From an uncultured Clostridia bacterium (GTDB lineage Bacteria; Bacillota; Clostridia; TANB77; CAG-508): 64,000 bases of DNA. Within the stretch, counting starts at the first letter, position 1, and each line of letters starts with the position of its first letter. Position numbers and translations under genes: made by a program. The stretch is from NCBI GenBank assembly GCA_934167225.1, contig CAKPLD010000001.1:1-64000 (forward strand). Direction: 5' to 3'. Below the pieces are notes generated by a model. That model saw nothing but the letters and a program-made list of their open reading frames with translations. It searched no databases and was not told the origin of the DNA. Shown here piece by piece: positions 8,101-17,810 of this stretch.

Positions 8101-8743
8101 ATGAAAAAAATAAAGATTCTATCAGGAGTTAAAAGCACAATGATGCAATATGTTTCAAATAATGCAAAAGAATACATATTGGCATTAATAATATTTATTA
8201 TAGGAATATTCATTCGGAGTTATGTTTATAAATAATTGTTCAGAAGAACAAGAATCTGCTATAACAACATACATATCGGACTTTATAGAAAAATTTAAAA
8301 CAATTGAAAAAGTGGATAAGTCATCATTATTAAAAGAATCTATAAAAGGAAATGCAAGTTTAGCTATAATCATTTGGCTTGCAGGAACTACAATAATAGG
8401 AATGCCAGTGGTTTTGGGGATTATATTATTTAGAGGTTTTTGCCTTGGTTACACAGTATCTGCCATATCTTTTACAGTTGGAACCGGAAAAAGTGTAATT
8501 TTTTGTTGTTTAGCACTGCTTGTTCAAAATATATTGTTTATACCGGCTTTATTAACCATGGGAGTTAGTGGGATTAAGTTATATAAAGCTATAGTAAATG
8601 ATAGAAGAAAAGAAAACATAAAAATTGAAATTGTAAGACATACAGTTATTTCTGCAATAATGCTTGGAGTACTTATTATAGCAAGTATTTTAGAAAGTCA
8701 TGTGTCTGTTAGTTTATTAGGAATGGGGGTTAAGTATATATAG
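8101..8743 (+). CDS. spoIIM: Stage II sporulation protein M, read through a +1 shift at CGG
   Basis: SpoIIM is a membrane protein of the SpoIID-IIM-IIP complex that drives engulfment of the forespore. The gene starts at ATG 8101 behind AAAGGAG. The starting frame encodes the basic N-terminus and first membrane helix, then meets an in-frame CGG at 8215-8217; without a shift it stops at 8233 after 44 residues. Dropping the C (C8215) gives ...IIGIFIGVMFINNCSEE, the conserved end of the first helix, and the frame then runs to 8743. The joined product is 213 residues, close to the roughly 214 of Bacillus SpoIIM, with several further hydrophobic segments. Gly39 is encoded at the shift. Confidence 0.88.
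8212..8220 (+). other. CGG +1 frameshift site in spoIIM
   Basis: Codons ATT CGG AGT in the starting frame; protein similarity continues from GGA GTT. The extra base is C8215. Confidence 0.85.
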
Positions 8744-8754
8744 GGCGAGTTGTA

Positions 8755-8810
8755 GTTACTATTAATAATTATTCTAATTCGAACCGGTTTTAATATCTGT
8801 GAATAGTAAC
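8755..8810. repeat. Dispersed GTGAATAGTAAC repeat in palindromic form
   Basis: GTTACTATT (8755-8763) and its complement inside CTGTGAATAGTAAC (8797-8810) form an inverted repeat spanning an AACCGGTT palindrome. The same 14-mer, with one change each, recurs at 36821-36834 (inverted) and 38140-38153, so it is a dispersed intergenic element of this genome. Confidence 0.6.
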
Positions 8811-8849
8811 GATTTGTAACCAAAATTAATAAAAAATCGACAAAACCCC

Positions 8850-9018
8850 TTGTCAAACAGGCAAAAAAATATTATAATAGAAAAGTAGATTAAAATTAAC
8901 ACCAAAATTTCCCAAAAGCAATTTTAGGAAAAAAAAAACCAAATTTTCTGGTAGTTAAAATTTTAATCTTTTTTTATTTTAAAAGACAAAAAATTTTGGT
9001 TTTAGAAAAGGAGAAAAA
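8850..9018 (+). promoter_or_regulatory. pyrG promoter and probable attenuator leader
   Basis: TTGTCA (8850-8855), 17-bp spacer and TATAAT (8873-8878) give a promoter about 140 bp before pyrG. The leader holds AGATTAAAATTAAC and ACCAAAATTT, which can pair with AAATTTTCTGGT and GTTAAAATTTTAATCT to form a long hairpin followed by a T-rich run (about 8970-8980). ACCAAAATTT can instead pair with AAATTTTGGT just before the ribosome site, a competing fold. This suggests attenuation of the CTP synthase gene. The G-run start used in Bacillus reiterative initiation is not seen, so the signal sensed is unknown. Confidence 0.6.
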
Positions 9019-10614
9019 ATGAACACAAAATACATATTTGTAACAGGAGGAGTCGTATCAGGACTAGGAAAAGGAATAACAGCAGCATCACTAGGAAGAC
9101 TACTAAAAAATAGAGGATATAAAGTAACAATACAAAAATTCGATCCATATCTAAATGTAGATCCAGGAACAATGAGTCCATATGAACACGGAGAAGTATT
9201 TGTAACAGACGATGGAGCAGAAACAGACTTAGACCTAGGACATTATGAAAGATTTATAGATGAAAACCTAACAAAAAATTCAAGTGTAACAATGGGAAAA
9301 GTATACTTATCAGTATTAGAAAAAGAAAGAAAAGGAGATTACCTTGGAAAAACAGTACAAGTAATACCACATGTTACAAATGAAATAAAAGAAAAAATAT
9401 ACAGTTTTGAAGACACAGATGTAGACATAGTAATAACAGAAGTAGGAGGAACTGTTGGAGATATAGAAGGACTATCAATAATAGAAGCAATACGTCAAGT
9501 AGGGTTAGAAAAAAACAAAGAAGATGTTTTATATGTACATGTAACACTACTTCCATATATATATGGATCAAACGAAATAAAATCAAAACCAACACAACAC
9601 TCAGTAAAAGAACTACAAAGCTTAGGAATACAACCAGACATTTTAGTATGCAGAGCAGAGCAAGAAATTCCAGAAAATATAAGAGAAAAGCTTGCACTAT
9701 TTTGCAATGTGAGAAAAACAAGTGTTATTCAAAATAGAACAGCAGACTGCCTATATGCAGTGCCATTAATGTTAGAAAAAGAAGGACTAGCTAAAGAAGT
9801 TTGCAATCATTTAAGATTAGAAAACTTCGTACCAGACAACTCAAAATGGGAAGAAATGGTAGAAAATATAAGAACCATAAAACCAGAAGACAAGGTAAAA
9901 GTTGCCATAGTTGGAAAATATGTAAAATTAGAGGATTCATACATATCAGTTGTAGAAAGCTTGCAACATGCAGGGTTTGTAAATAAAGTAAAGCCAGAAA
10001 TAGAAATGGTAGACTCAGAAACAATAGTAGCAGACAATGTAAAAGAAAAACTATCAAAATATGATGCAATAGTAGTTCCAGGAGGATTTGGAAACCGTGG
10101 AATCGAAGGAATGATAGAAACCATAAAATATGCAAGAGAAGAAAAAGTACCATTTTTAGGAATATGTCTAGGTATGCAAATGACAGTAATAGAATACGCA
10201 AGAAACGTATTAGGACTAAAAGATGCAAACTCAGCAGAATTTAGTTTAGATACACAAAATCCTGTAATTCACATAATGGAAACACAAAAAGACATCAAGA
10301 AAAAAGGCGGAACAATGCGTTTAGGAAGCTATCCATGTATAATAAAAGACGGAACATTAGCAAAAGAAATATATGGAACAAATAAAATCGACGAAAGACA
10401 TAGACATAGATTCGAATATAATAACCAATACAAGGAAAGATTAGAAGAAGCAGGGCTTATATGTTCAGGAGTTTCACCAGATGGAAGCTTAGTTGAAATT
10501 GTGGAAATAAAAGACCATCCATACTTCATAGCAGGACAATTCCATCCAGAACTAAAGTCAAGACCAAATAGACCAGCACCATTATTTGTTGGACTAATAA
10601 AATCTGCAAAATAG
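9019..10614 (+). CDS. pyrG: CTP synthase
   Basis: 531 residues, full length. The enzyme aminates UTP to CTP using glutamine. The N-terminal synthetase domain shows the start [19 protein letters not shown] with its P-loop, [19 protein letters not shown], and [10 protein letters not shown]. The C-terminal class I glutamine amidotransferase domain shows [12 protein letters not shown] near residue 353, the nucleophile elbow LGICLGMQ near residue 381, and the His-Glu pair in [11 protein letters not shown]. The AAAGGAG site precedes the ATG. The palindromic repeat at 10615 begins directly after the stop codon. Confidence 0.97.
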   Translation: MNTKYIFVTGGVVSGLGKGITAASLGRLLKNRGYKVTIQKFDPYLNVDPGTMSPYEHGEVFVTDDGAETDLDLGHYERFIDENLTKNSSVTMGKVYLSVLEKERKGDYLGKTVQVIPHVTNEIKEKIYSFEDTDVDIVITEVGGTVGDIEGLSIIEAIRQVGLEKNKEDVLYVHVTLLPYIYGSNEIKSKPTQHSVKELQSLGIQPDILVCRAEQEIPENIREKLALFCNVRKTSVIQNRTADCLYAVPLMLEKEGLAKEVCNHLRLENFVPDNSKWEEMVENIRTIKPEDKVKVAIVGKYVKLEDSYISVVESLQHAGFVNKVKPEIEMVDSETIVADNVKEKLSKYDAIVVPGGFGNRGIEGMIETIKYAREEKVPFLGICLGMQMTVIEYARNVLGLKDANSAEFSLDTQNPVIHIMETQKDIKKKGGTMRLGSYPCIIKDGTLAKEIYGTNKIDERHRHRFEYNNQYKERLEEAGLICSGVSPDGSLVEIVEIKDHPYFIAGQFHPELKSRPNRPAPLFVGLIKSAK

Positions 10615-10671
10615 CTCCCCATTTGGGGACGGTTCTCTGTTGGGGATTCCCCATTTGGGGACGGTTCTTTA
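10615..10671. repeat. Two direct copies of a CCCCATTTGGGGACGGTTCT repeat
   Basis: The 20-mer CCCCATTTGGGGACGGTTCT occurs twice in the same direction, joined by TGGGGATT. Each copy contains the palindrome CCCCATTTGGGG. The same 20-mer occurs at 44328-44392 as an inverted pair. It abuts the pyrG stop codon, behaving like a REP-type extragenic repeat; it may also end transcription by folding. Confidence 0.8.
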
Positions 10672-10697
10672 ATGAGGAGAGAGCAAAGGAGAGAAAA

Positions 10698-11513
10698 ATG
10701 GAATTAACAATAGCGCAATATTTTTTATTATTTATGATATATTCAGTGGCTGGTTGGATACTAGAAGTAACATGTAAGCTAATAGAGTACAAAAGATTTA
10801 TAAATAGGGGATTTTTAATAGGGCCATATTGCCCGATATATGGATGGGGAGCAGTTGCAATAACATTTTTGTTATATAGATATTCTTATGATCCATTAAT
10901 ATTATTTTTTATGACTCTTCTTACTTGTTCAATTCTAGAATATGCAACAAGTTGGGTGATGGAAAAATTATTTAAGGCAAGATGGTGGGATTATAGTAAA
11001 CGAAAATTCAATATTGATGGTAGGGTATGTTTGGGAACAATGATACCATTTGGAATATTCGGAATGATACTTACCTATGTTACAAATCCATTAATAATAA
11101 GTGGATTAGATAAAGTTGACCCTACAACACTAAATATTATAGCAATAGTATTTTTAATAGTTTACTTAGTAGATAATGTATTTTCTTCAATAGTAATCTT
11201 TGGATTTAGAAAAACAACTGTACAAGTTGGAAGAGAGGGAAGACAAGATAATACAGAGCAAATTACAAAGAAAGTTAGGGAAATCTTAAGTTCAAGATCT
11301 TGGATGTACAAGAGACTTGTTGATGCATATCCAAAACTTAGTGCTATAAAAACAAAAATTAAAGAAATAAAAAATGAAGTAAAAGAAAATGTAGTAGAAG
11401 TAAAAAATAGCATAAATGAAAAGGCTCAAGGAGTTAAAAACACTATAAGTGAGAAAAAAGATGAAGTGAAGAATACAATTTCCGATAAATTTAATGGAGA
11501 TAAAAATAACTAA
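10698..11513 (+). CDS. Membrane protein of the CmpB-like 'putative ABC transporter permease' family
   Basis: 271 residues from ATG 10698, chosen because AAAGGAGAG precedes it; longer in-frame starts fall inside the repeat. Four to six membrane helices with the family motifs SVAGWILEV, NRGFLIGPYCPIYGWG and ARWWDYSKRKFNIDGRVCL are followed by a basic cytosolic tail with KNTISEKKDEVKN-like amphipathic repeats, probably a coiled coil. The family is annotated as ABC-transporter-like but has no proven role. It lies 27 bases before the next membrane protein gene and is probably co-transcribed with it. Confidence 0.75.
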   Translation: MELTIAQYFLLFMIYSVAGWILEVTCKLIEYKRFINRGFLIGPYCPIYGWGAVAITFLLYRYSYDPLILFFMTLLTCSILEYATSWVMEKLFKARWWDYSKRKFNIDGRVCLGTMIPFGIFGMILTYVTNPLIISGLDKVDPTTLNIIAIVFLIVYLVDNVFSSIVIFGFRKTTVQVGREGRQDNTEQITKKVREILSSRSWMYKRLVDAYPKLSAIKTKIKEIKNEVKENVVEVKNSINEKAQGVKNTISEKKDEVKNTISDKFNGDKNN

Positions 11514-11539
11514 TCATTTTATTACAAAAAGGAGACAAT

Positions 11540-12397
11540 ATGATTGAAATATTACAAGATGCGGTTATAGACACAATAAAATTGATACCGTTTTTATTTA
11601 TAACATATTTGATTATGGAATATATAGAAAATAAAACAAGTGACAAAATAAGAGAAAAAATAAAAAAATCAGGAAGATTTGGACCATTAATTGGAGGAGC
11701 TGTCGGAATACTGCCACAATGCGGTTTTTCGGCTTCTGCGACCAATTTATATTCATCAAGACTAATATCAATAGGAACATTAATTGCAGTATATTTATCA
11801 ACTTCAGATGAGATGATACCTATATTTATCTCAGAAGCAATGCCAATAGAATTAATTGTAAAAATTCTTGGAATAAAACTGTTTTTAGGAGTATTTTGGG
11901 GTTTTTTGATAGATTTCCTCTATAAAAAATTTATAAAAAGAAAAGACCAAAAAGAATATAATATGGATACTGAAATATGTGAAGAAGAACATTGCCATTG
12001 TCATGAACAAGGAATACTAAAAGCAAGTTTAATTCACACAATGAATATAACTATTTATATATTTGCAATAACATTAATTATTAATGGTATTATAGGAATA
12101 ATTGGGGAAGAGAATATAGAAATATTTATAAAAAATAATCTTTTCTTAGGTCCTGTTATATCTAGCTTAATAGGTCTTATACCAAATTGTGCAGCTTCTG
12201 TTATTATAACAAATTTGTATATTGAAAATGTTATAAATATGTCGTCTTTAATTGCAGGGTTGCTAACAGGAGCAGGTGTTGGATTACTTGTGCTATTTAA
12301 AACAAATAAAAAAGAATGGAAAGAGAACTTATTTATAGTTGGTTTAATGTATGCAATAGGGGTAAGTTCAGGACTAATATTACAATTAATAATATAA
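11540..12397 (+). CDS. ArsP_2-type permease, putative metal or arsenic efflux protein
   Basis: 285 residues with about eight membrane helices in two halves. Each half carries the family motif: GPLIGGAVGILPQCGFSASA in the first and GPVISSLIGLIPNCAASVII in the second, a Pro-x-Cys pair that may contact the substrate. A short His/Cys/Glu loop (EICEEEHCHCHEQG, about residues 147-160) lies between the halves and looks metal binding. Families of this type are annotated as putative manganese or organo-arsenical permeases; substrate is not decided by sequence. A strong bidirectional terminator follows. Confidence 0.75.
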   Translation: MIEILQDAVIDTIKLIPFLFITYLIMEYIENKTSDKIREKIKKSGRFGPLIGGAVGILPQCGFSASATNLYSSRLISIGTLIAVYLSTSDEMIPIFISEAMPIELIVKILGIKLFLGVFWGFLIDFLYKKFIKRKDQKEYNMDTEICEEEHCHCHEQGILKASLIHTMNITIYIFAITLIINGIIGIIGEENIEIFIKNNLFLGPVISSLIGLIPNCAASVIITNLYIENVINMSSLIAGLLTGAGVGLLVLFKTNKKEWKENLFIVGLMYAIGVSSGLILQLII

Positions 12398-12412
12398 GCT
12401 TATTTACAGTAA

Positions 12413-12450
12413 AACAAAAAAGTGGTAATAAAGTTTACCACTTTTTTGTT
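12413..12450. terminator. Bidirectional intrinsic terminator
   Basis: A 16-bp stem with core AAAAAAGTGGTAA and its complement, A-run on one side and T-run on the other, lies between the convergent genes ending at 12397 and 12450 and can serve both. Confidence 0.9.
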
Positions 12451-14807
12451 TAGTTATTTTTAGATCTCTTTTTAAAATTAACAACAATAGCATCTTCGTT
12501 ATCTAATAAAAATTTTGAAGAAGTATTTGCTTGAATTGGATCATCTTCGTCAGTATCTTTATCTCTAAAAGTTACTTTTTTAGGATTAAATTTCTTTTCA
12601 GAAGATATTATTTCGCTAGAGTCATCTGAAATTGCATCACTAGATAAATATTTTGAAAAATCATACTTTTTACCTTTATGTTTCTCTTTATATTTAGGTG
12701 CCATAAAATTGATAATTCCATCACCATTTTGAGGTGCACCATTGTCGCCAATTATCTTAAATGCACATTTCTCATCTGTAAGGAATTGCATGCTTCCTGC
12801 CATTACCTTATCTTTATAATCATATTTTACTTCTTTCATAGATGAACTTAAAGTACCTGTTTTACCGTCGAAATCACGTGGTTTGTATTGCCATTGTTTC
12901 CATTGACCAATTTCTTTTTGCCACCATTGTAATTCATCAATAGGTGCTGCACCACCAGTAAATACCTTACTTGAACAGTTTGATAAAATTGTGCTATTAA
13001 ATTTAGGCATTGCATTGTTATCGTTACCTACCGAAACACCAGGAGTACCAAACATTGAAATACTTTGGGCAGAAATAGTTGTTCCAATACAATATTTTCT
13101 GTACATAGTAAATATTGTTTCTGTATCTTTTGTAACAAAATCTGGAAATTCATCAATATATAAATAATGAGGAATACGTGTTTTCTCATTACCTGGTCTT
13201 CTTAAAACAGCGTTTTGCATTGATAGTAAGAAGAATAGACCAAATGCAGTACTTGCAAATTTTCCAGAATCTCCACGTCGTGTACAAATGAAAATAAAAT
13301 CTCCATTTTGTAATGTTTGGTCAAAATTGATGTTGTTGTGTCTGTTACATAAAATATTTTTAATTTTTGAAGAACGTAGCAAGTTTTCTAGTCTGCTTGA
13401 AATGTAAAATGCATATTTCTCCATATTTTCTAGGCCTCTACTTTGTGGGTAGAAATTCTTTTCGAAGAATGTTATTATCATTGAATATTCTTCGGCAAGT
13501 TCGGTGTCTTTTTTTAGTATTTCACACATTTTTTGTACAAGACCAAAGTTGTTTAATAGTTTTAGTAAATCTTCCATGTTTGGAAGGATTCCGTCATTCA
13601 TTTTTGGATATATTAATTTTAAAAGTATTGTTAAATTTTCTAAAATTTGTATAACAACATCTTCAGAATAATTGTCATTATCCGGAGCTTTAATTCCATT
13701 TAATGTAGATGAAATTGTTACTGCAATTGTGTTTGGCTCATCATATACAAATGGGTTTAAACCAACTGAATTTCCTGGACTTAGCGGGTCTAATAATATA
13801 TATGAGATACCATAATTTTGACAAACATCGATCATGTTATATATACTTTCTGAATCTGGTGAAAGGTATGTCATACCTATATTTCTGTAAATAGGTTTTG
13901 GTGACCTTGAAAGTATCATTTTTTGCATAAATGTTTTATATAAACTTTCTTTTCCAAATGCAGGAGTTAACATATTTAAGCTGAAATTATTATTTAAATA
14001 ATCGTTACTGTAAGGACTGTTTAAAGATGCAATTCCTGTTTTTAATGCTGTAAAACCTAATTCTTTTGAAGCTTCTTTAAAGAAGTATTTTTTCTCTATA
14101 TCTTGTGCTATCATTGGTTCGAAAATTCTGGATGTTTTTCCTGTTCCAGATCCACCACATACTAGAAGTGATCTATATCTTGCAGATTCTCCATATGTTA
14201 TATTTTTTCCTGTGTTGTAATCATATAGAAAACTTATGTCACACATATAAGAATTGTGTTTTATTGTTGGATCTGATAAGTTTATTCCTGTATAGTCCCA
14301 AATTGATTTTATTTGCTCAGATGAGTCATTAATTCCAAGTAAAATCTTTTTTGTTATAAATGGGTAGAATGTTACTAATGGTATATAAAGTGATATTGCA
14401 CAAAATGCATGTCTTACCATACTAGGAAATTGTGTAACTATATTTGCGTAGTTTGGTACAGATTGGAATAATATCCATAGTCCTCCATTTAACCATTGTG
14501 TAAATAGCGAAATGGAAATTATATATATTGCTACTAGGTATGTATAAAATAGTGTTACTTTGTGTGCTCTATCATGTGCAAATCCTGATTTTCCCGAAAA
14601 TGCGAATGCAAATGCTGGACATGCCAAAGCTAGGGTGTATCTAAATGGACCCCAGTAGGATGAGGATACACCTGTAAAAATCATGAGCAACATTTCTACT
14701 ATTCTATCTATACATATGTAGAATGAAATTAATGTTAGAATGAAGGTGAAAAAAGTGTTTCTGTTTACATTTAATTTTTTTAATAATTTGTCTAATATTT
14801 TCATCAT
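12450..14807 (-). CDS. VirD4/TraG-like coupling ATPase (type IV secretion family)
   Basis: 785 residues. Three to four membrane helices in the first 160 residues are followed by a large cytosolic ATPase: Walker A GGSGTGKT at residues 218-225 and Walker B in YLYIDEFPDFV. This is the layout of type IV coupling proteins, hexameric pumps that hand DNA or protein to a secretion channel. No relaxase, VirB4 or other conjugation gene is near, so it may be a stand-alone translocase or a relic of an integrated element. The start is the first of two ATGs behind AGAGGG. No in-frame CGG; codon use matches the core genes. Confidence 0.8.
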   Translation of the reverse strand: MMKILDKLLKKLNVNRNTFFTFILTLISFYICIDRIVEMLLMIFTGVSSSYWGPFRYTLALACPAFAFAFSGKSGFAHDRAHKVTLFYTYLVAIYIISISLFTQWLNGGLWILFQSVPNYANIVTQFPSMVRHAFCAISLYIPLVTFYPFITKKILLGINDSSEQIKSIWDYTGINLSDPTIKHNSYMCDISFLYDYNTGKNITYGESARYRSLLVCGGSGTGKTSRIFEPMIAQDIEKKYFFKEASKELGFTALKTGIASLNSPYSNDYLNNNFSLNMLTPAFGKESLYKTFMQKMILSRSPKPIYRNIGMTYLSPDSESIYNMIDVCQNYGISYILLDPLSPGNSVGLNPFVYDEPNTIAVTISSTLNGIKAPDNDNYSEDVVIQILENLTILLKLIYPKMNDGILPNMEDLLKLLNNFGLVQKMCEILKKDTELAEEYSMIITFFEKNFYPQSRGLENMEKYAFYISSRLENLLRSSKIKNILCNRHNNINFDQTLQNGDFIFICTRRGDSGKFASTAFGLFFLLSMQNAVLRRPGNEKTRIPHYLYIDEFPDFVTKDTETIFTMYRKYCIGTTISAQSISMFGTPGVSVGNDNNAMPKFNSTILSNCSSKVFTGGAAPIDELQWWQKEIGQWKQWQYKPRDFDGKTGTLSSSMKEVKYDYKDKVMAGSMQFLTDEKCAFKIIGDNGAPQNGDGIINFMAPKYKEKHKGKKYDFSKYLSSDAISDDSSEIISSEKKFNPKKVTFRDKDTDEDDPIQANTSSKFLLDNEDAIVVNFKKRSKNN

Positions 14808-15055
14808 ATATTTATCCCTCTTACTTATTTTTTATATATTATATTATCCTACAAAATGAAGAAAATTACAAGGGAAAAAGTAAAAAGAATGGAAAAAATT
14901 CAAAAATGATTGTAACTTTTTATTTCTAGTAAGAAATAAATTTATTCAAAAAATACTACCCAAAAACCAAATAATGTGATACAATAAAAAGCGAAAATAT
15001 AAGACAAAGGCTTGAGAGCCTTAAAAATATAGAAAAAATAAAGAGGAGGAAAGAT

Positions 15056-15781
15056 ATGTCAGGACATAGCAAATGGAGTAACATACAAGCAAAAAAAGGA
15101 AAGGCAGATGCAGCAAGAGGAAAAATCTTCACAAAACTAGGAAGAGAATTATTAGTTGCAGTAAAAGCAGGAGGACCAGATCCAGCTGGAAACTCAAAGT
15201 TAAAAGACGTAATTGCAAAATGTAAAGCAGCAAACATGCCAAACGACACAATAAACAATGCCATAAAAAAAGCTTCAGGAGAGGGAAATACAGCCTCATA
15301 TGAAGAAATAACATATGAAGGATACGGACCAAATGGAGTAGCTTTAATAGTAGAAGCAAGTACAGACAACAGAAATAGAACAGCAGCAGATGTAAGACAT
15401 GTATTTGACAAAGCAGGAGGAAATTTAGGAACAACAGGATGTGTATCATACATGTTTAGCCAAAAAGGAGTAATTATAATAGAAAAAGAAAACTGCAAAC
15501 TATCAGAAGACGAACTAATGATGCAAGCACTAGAATGTGGAGCAGAAGACTTTGAAGCAGAAGAAGATGTATACGAAATAACAACTGCACCATCAGACTT
15601 TTCAAGTGTTAGAGAAGCATTAGAAGGATTAGGACTAGAATTTTTAGAAGCATCAGTTCAAATGGTGCCATCAACAACAGTAGCATTAGACGAACATGGA
15701 GCAGAAAAAATGAATAGACTAATAGATAACTTAAACGACTTAGACGATGTAATGAATGTATATCACAATTGGGAAGAATAA
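15056..15781 (+). CDS. yebC: YebC/PmpR family regulatory protein
   Basis: 241 residues, full length. The signature [28 protein letters not shown] at the N-terminus (given here as its family start), the [11 protein letters not shown] and [18 protein letters not shown] motifs, and the acidic C-terminal half identify the family. Members were described as DNA-binding regulators and, for some, as ribosome-associated factors that relieve stalls in translation. The AGGAGG site is perfect. It is transcribed just ahead of the spoIIIA operon but separated from it by a strong terminator. Confidence 0.93.
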   Translation: MSGHSKWSNIQAKKGKADAARGKIFTKLGRELLVAVKAGGPDPAGNSKLKDVIAKCKAANMPNDTINNAIKKASGEGNTASYEEITYEGYGPNGVALIVEASTDNRNRTAADVRHVFDKAGGNLGTTGCVSYMFSQKGVIIIEKENCKLSEDELMMQALECGAEDFEAEEDVYEITTAPSDFSSVREALEGLGLEFLEASVQMVPSTTVALDEHGAEKMNRLIDNLNDLDDVMNVYHNWEE

Positions 15782-15797
15782 TAAGTTCTAAAATAAA

Positions 15798-15842
15798 AAA
15801 AGTCACATATAATATTTATATATTATATGTGACTTTTTTTTA
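15798..15842 (+). terminator. Intrinsic terminator between yebC and spoIIIAA
   Basis: A perfect 16-bp stem (AAAGTCACATATAATA and its complement) with a short loop, followed by a long T-run. It insulates the sporulation operon from yebC transcription. Confidence 0.92.
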
Positions 15843-15886
15843 ACTAAAAATTAGTAACCAAGAAAAGAAACAAAGAAAGGAAAAAA

Positions 15887-16806
15887 ATGATTGAAGATGT
15901 AATAGAATACTTGCCAAATTTAATAAAAAATCAAATTGAAAAATACATAGAAAAAAACAACCAAAAAGAAAAAATCGAAGAAATAAGGCTAAGAACGGGA
16001 CAAAGATTAACTTTAAAAATCGGACAAGATATGGAATGTATAAATTACAAAATATCCAAAAAGGAAATAGACGAAACATTTGAAAACATATGTGAAAAAT
16101 CAATATATTCATATACAAAGCAAATATCAGAAGGCTTTATAACAATAAAAGGTGGAAATAGAGTTGGAATAACAGGCTCATGTGTTATTGAAAATAATAG
16201 AGTAAAAAACATAAATAATGTATCAAGCTTAAATTTTAGAATAGCAAGGCAAATAAAAGACGTATCAACTCCAATACTAAAAGATGTTATAGACATAGAA
16301 AATGACACAATTTTCAACACCATGATAGTTTCTCCGCCAGGGGCACGGAAAAACTACAATATTAAGAGATTTGGTAAGAAAAATATCTAATCGGCATTCC
16401 AGAAATTGGATTTTCTCATAAAACATGTGGAATTGTAGACGAAAGAAATGAAATATCTGCAATGTATAAAGGCATTCCGCAAAATGATATTGGTTGTTTT
16501 TCGGATGTAATAGATAATGTGCCAAAACCCATAGGCATAAATATGTTAATAAGGTCTATGGCACCACAAATTATTATATGTGACGAAATTGGAAGCAAGG
16601 AAGACATAGAAGCAATTGAAAAAATGGCTTGTAGTGGAGTTAAGGGGATTTTTACTGCTCATAGTGCATCAATAGAAGAGGTTTTTCAAAATGTTAATTT
16701 AAAAAGGATGATAGATTTAAAACTTGTAAGGAAAATAATTGTTTTAGATAGAGAACATAAAGGCAAAATAAAAGAGGTGCTAGATGTTCTAAAATATAAT
16801 TTGTAA
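15887..16806 (+). CDS. spoIIIAA: Stage III sporulation protein AA (ATPase), two +1 shifts at CGG
   Basis: SpoIIIAA is the cytosolic secretion-type ATPase of the SpoIIIA-SpoIIQ channel between mother cell and forespore. The start frame stops at 16388 unless it shifts at CGG 16346-16348, directly at the P-loop: SPPGA|GKTTILRDL. The new frame meets a second in-frame CGG at 16392-16394 and would stop at 16419; a second +1 shift gives ISN|GIPEIGFSHKTCGIVDERNEI, which matches the conserved VDERxEI motif and runs to 16806. Both shifts insert Gly (154 and 169). The joined product is 305 residues, against about 307 in Bacillus. The Walker B motif IIICDEIGS is intact. Confidence 0.9.
16343..16351 (+). 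other. CGG +1 frameshift site 1 in spoIIIAA (P-loop Gly)
   Basis: Codons GCA CGG AAA; the conserved P-loop reads on from GGA AAA ACT (Gly-Lys-Thr). The extra base is C16346. Confidence 0.88.
16389..16397 (+). other. CGG +1 frameshift site 2 in spoIIIAA
   Basis: In the frame reached after site 1, codons AAT CGG CAT occur; similarity continues from GGC ATT CCA. The extra base is C16392. Confidence 0.88.
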
Positions 16807-16898
16807 AAAAAGTCTAAATTTAGGATAGATTTTATTACTAAAGACAGGTTCTAAAATGAAAATATTGGCATATAAATATAAAGACATAAATAGGAGGG

Positions 16899-17426
16899 AT
16901 GAAATTGATTGAGTTTTTAAGATATTTATTTTTAATATCCATACTTGCTGGGAGTACAAGCATAGGTTTTTTATTATCGAGAAGTTATTCAAACAGAGTT
17001 AGAGAATTAAAGGCTTTTTCAAAACTGGTAAATATTGTAAAAAGTAAAATAGAATTTACCCAAAAACCTCTTGCAGAAATTTTTGAGGAAACATATTTGG
17101 TAGAAAAAAATTTAAAAATTTCGAAAATATTTTACATATCGGCACAAAAAATAGAGAGTAAAAACATTAAAGAAGCATGGAATGAAGCAATTTCGGAAGA
17201 AAAGTTTTTCTGGGATTTGAAAAAAGAAGATATTTCATTAATTAGAACATTTGGAAATATGTTAGGAAAAACAGATGTTGAAGGACAAGTTAGTGAAATT
17301 AATCAATTTAAGGAATTGCTGAATTCGCAAATTAGTATGGCAGAAGAAGAAAATAGTAAAAGCTCAAAAATGTATAAAAGTTTGGGAACTATTGTTGGTT
17401 TAGGTATAATAATACTTCTTTATTAA
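16899..17426 (+). CDS. spoIIIAB: Stage III sporulation protein AB
   Basis: About 173-175 residues. The N-terminal membrane helix is followed by the family pattern RSYSNRVRELKAFSKLVNIVKSKIEFTQKPLAEIFEE and a C-terminal membrane anchor ending GLGIIILLY, the layout of SpoIIIAB, which resembles pseudopilin-platform proteins. ATG 16899 lies only one base from AGGAGG, whereas TTG 16905 has ideal spacing, so TTG is the likely true start. A 32-bp copy of the 3' end (17397-17428) is repeated at 17465-17496, after the stop codon. Confidence 0.9.
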   Translation: MKLIEFLRYLFLISILAGSTSIGFLLSRSYSNRVRELKAFSKLVNIVKSKIEFTQKPLAEIFEETYLVEKNLKISKIFYISAQKIESKNIKEAWNEAISEEKFFWDLKKEDISLIRTFGNMLGKTDVEGQVSEINQFKELLNSQISMAEEENSKSSKMYKSLGTIVGLGIIILLY

Positions 17427-17496
17427 TTTAGATTTACAGCATTTGTGAAAGGGTTTATTAAGTCGGTTTAGGCATAATAATACTTCTTTATTAATG
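17397..17496 (+). repeat. Partial tandem duplication of the spoIIIAB 3' end
   Basis: The 32 bases 17397-17428, encoding the last residues and stop of SpoIIIAB, recur at 17465-17496 with one change (T to C), an offset of 68 bp. The second copy is not translated in a useful frame and lies in the spoIIIAB-spoIIIAC spacer. Confidence 0.75.
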
Positions 17497-17583
17497 CTAA
17501 AATAACAGTTCCTAAAATAAAACAGCAAGGTTTATAGGTACTCCTTTTATTAAAAACCTAAATACATTATGCAAGGAGTCAAA

Positions 17584-17778
17584 ATGAATGTTGATTTATT
17601 ATTCAAAATAGCAGCAGTAGGAATATTAGTTGCTGTACTACACCAAGTATTATGTCGTGCAGGAAGAGAAGAACAGGCGATGATGACGACCTTAGCAGGT
17701 TTAGTTATTGTGCTTACACTTGTTATAAAACAGATAAGTTCGTTATTTGATACAGTAAGAACATTATTTAGTTTATAA
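17584..17778 (+). CDS. spoIIIAC: Stage III sporulation protein AC
   Basis: 64 residues, two membrane helices, the usual size for SpoIIIAC. The start ATG 17584 is selected by AAGGAG at 17573-17578; an earlier in-frame ATG at 17569 lacks a site. The sequence shows FKIAAVGILVAVLHQVL and the polar turn RAGREEQAMMTTLAG that is typical of the family. It is a membrane part of the SpoIIIA channel and lies in operon order between AB and AD. Confidence 0.93.
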   Translation: MNVDLLFKIAAVGILVAVLHQVLCRAGREEQAMMTTLAGLVIVLTLVIKQISSLFDTVRTLFSL

Positions 17779-17810
17779 ACATATAAAAGCAATTAGGAGA
17801 AATTTAAATT

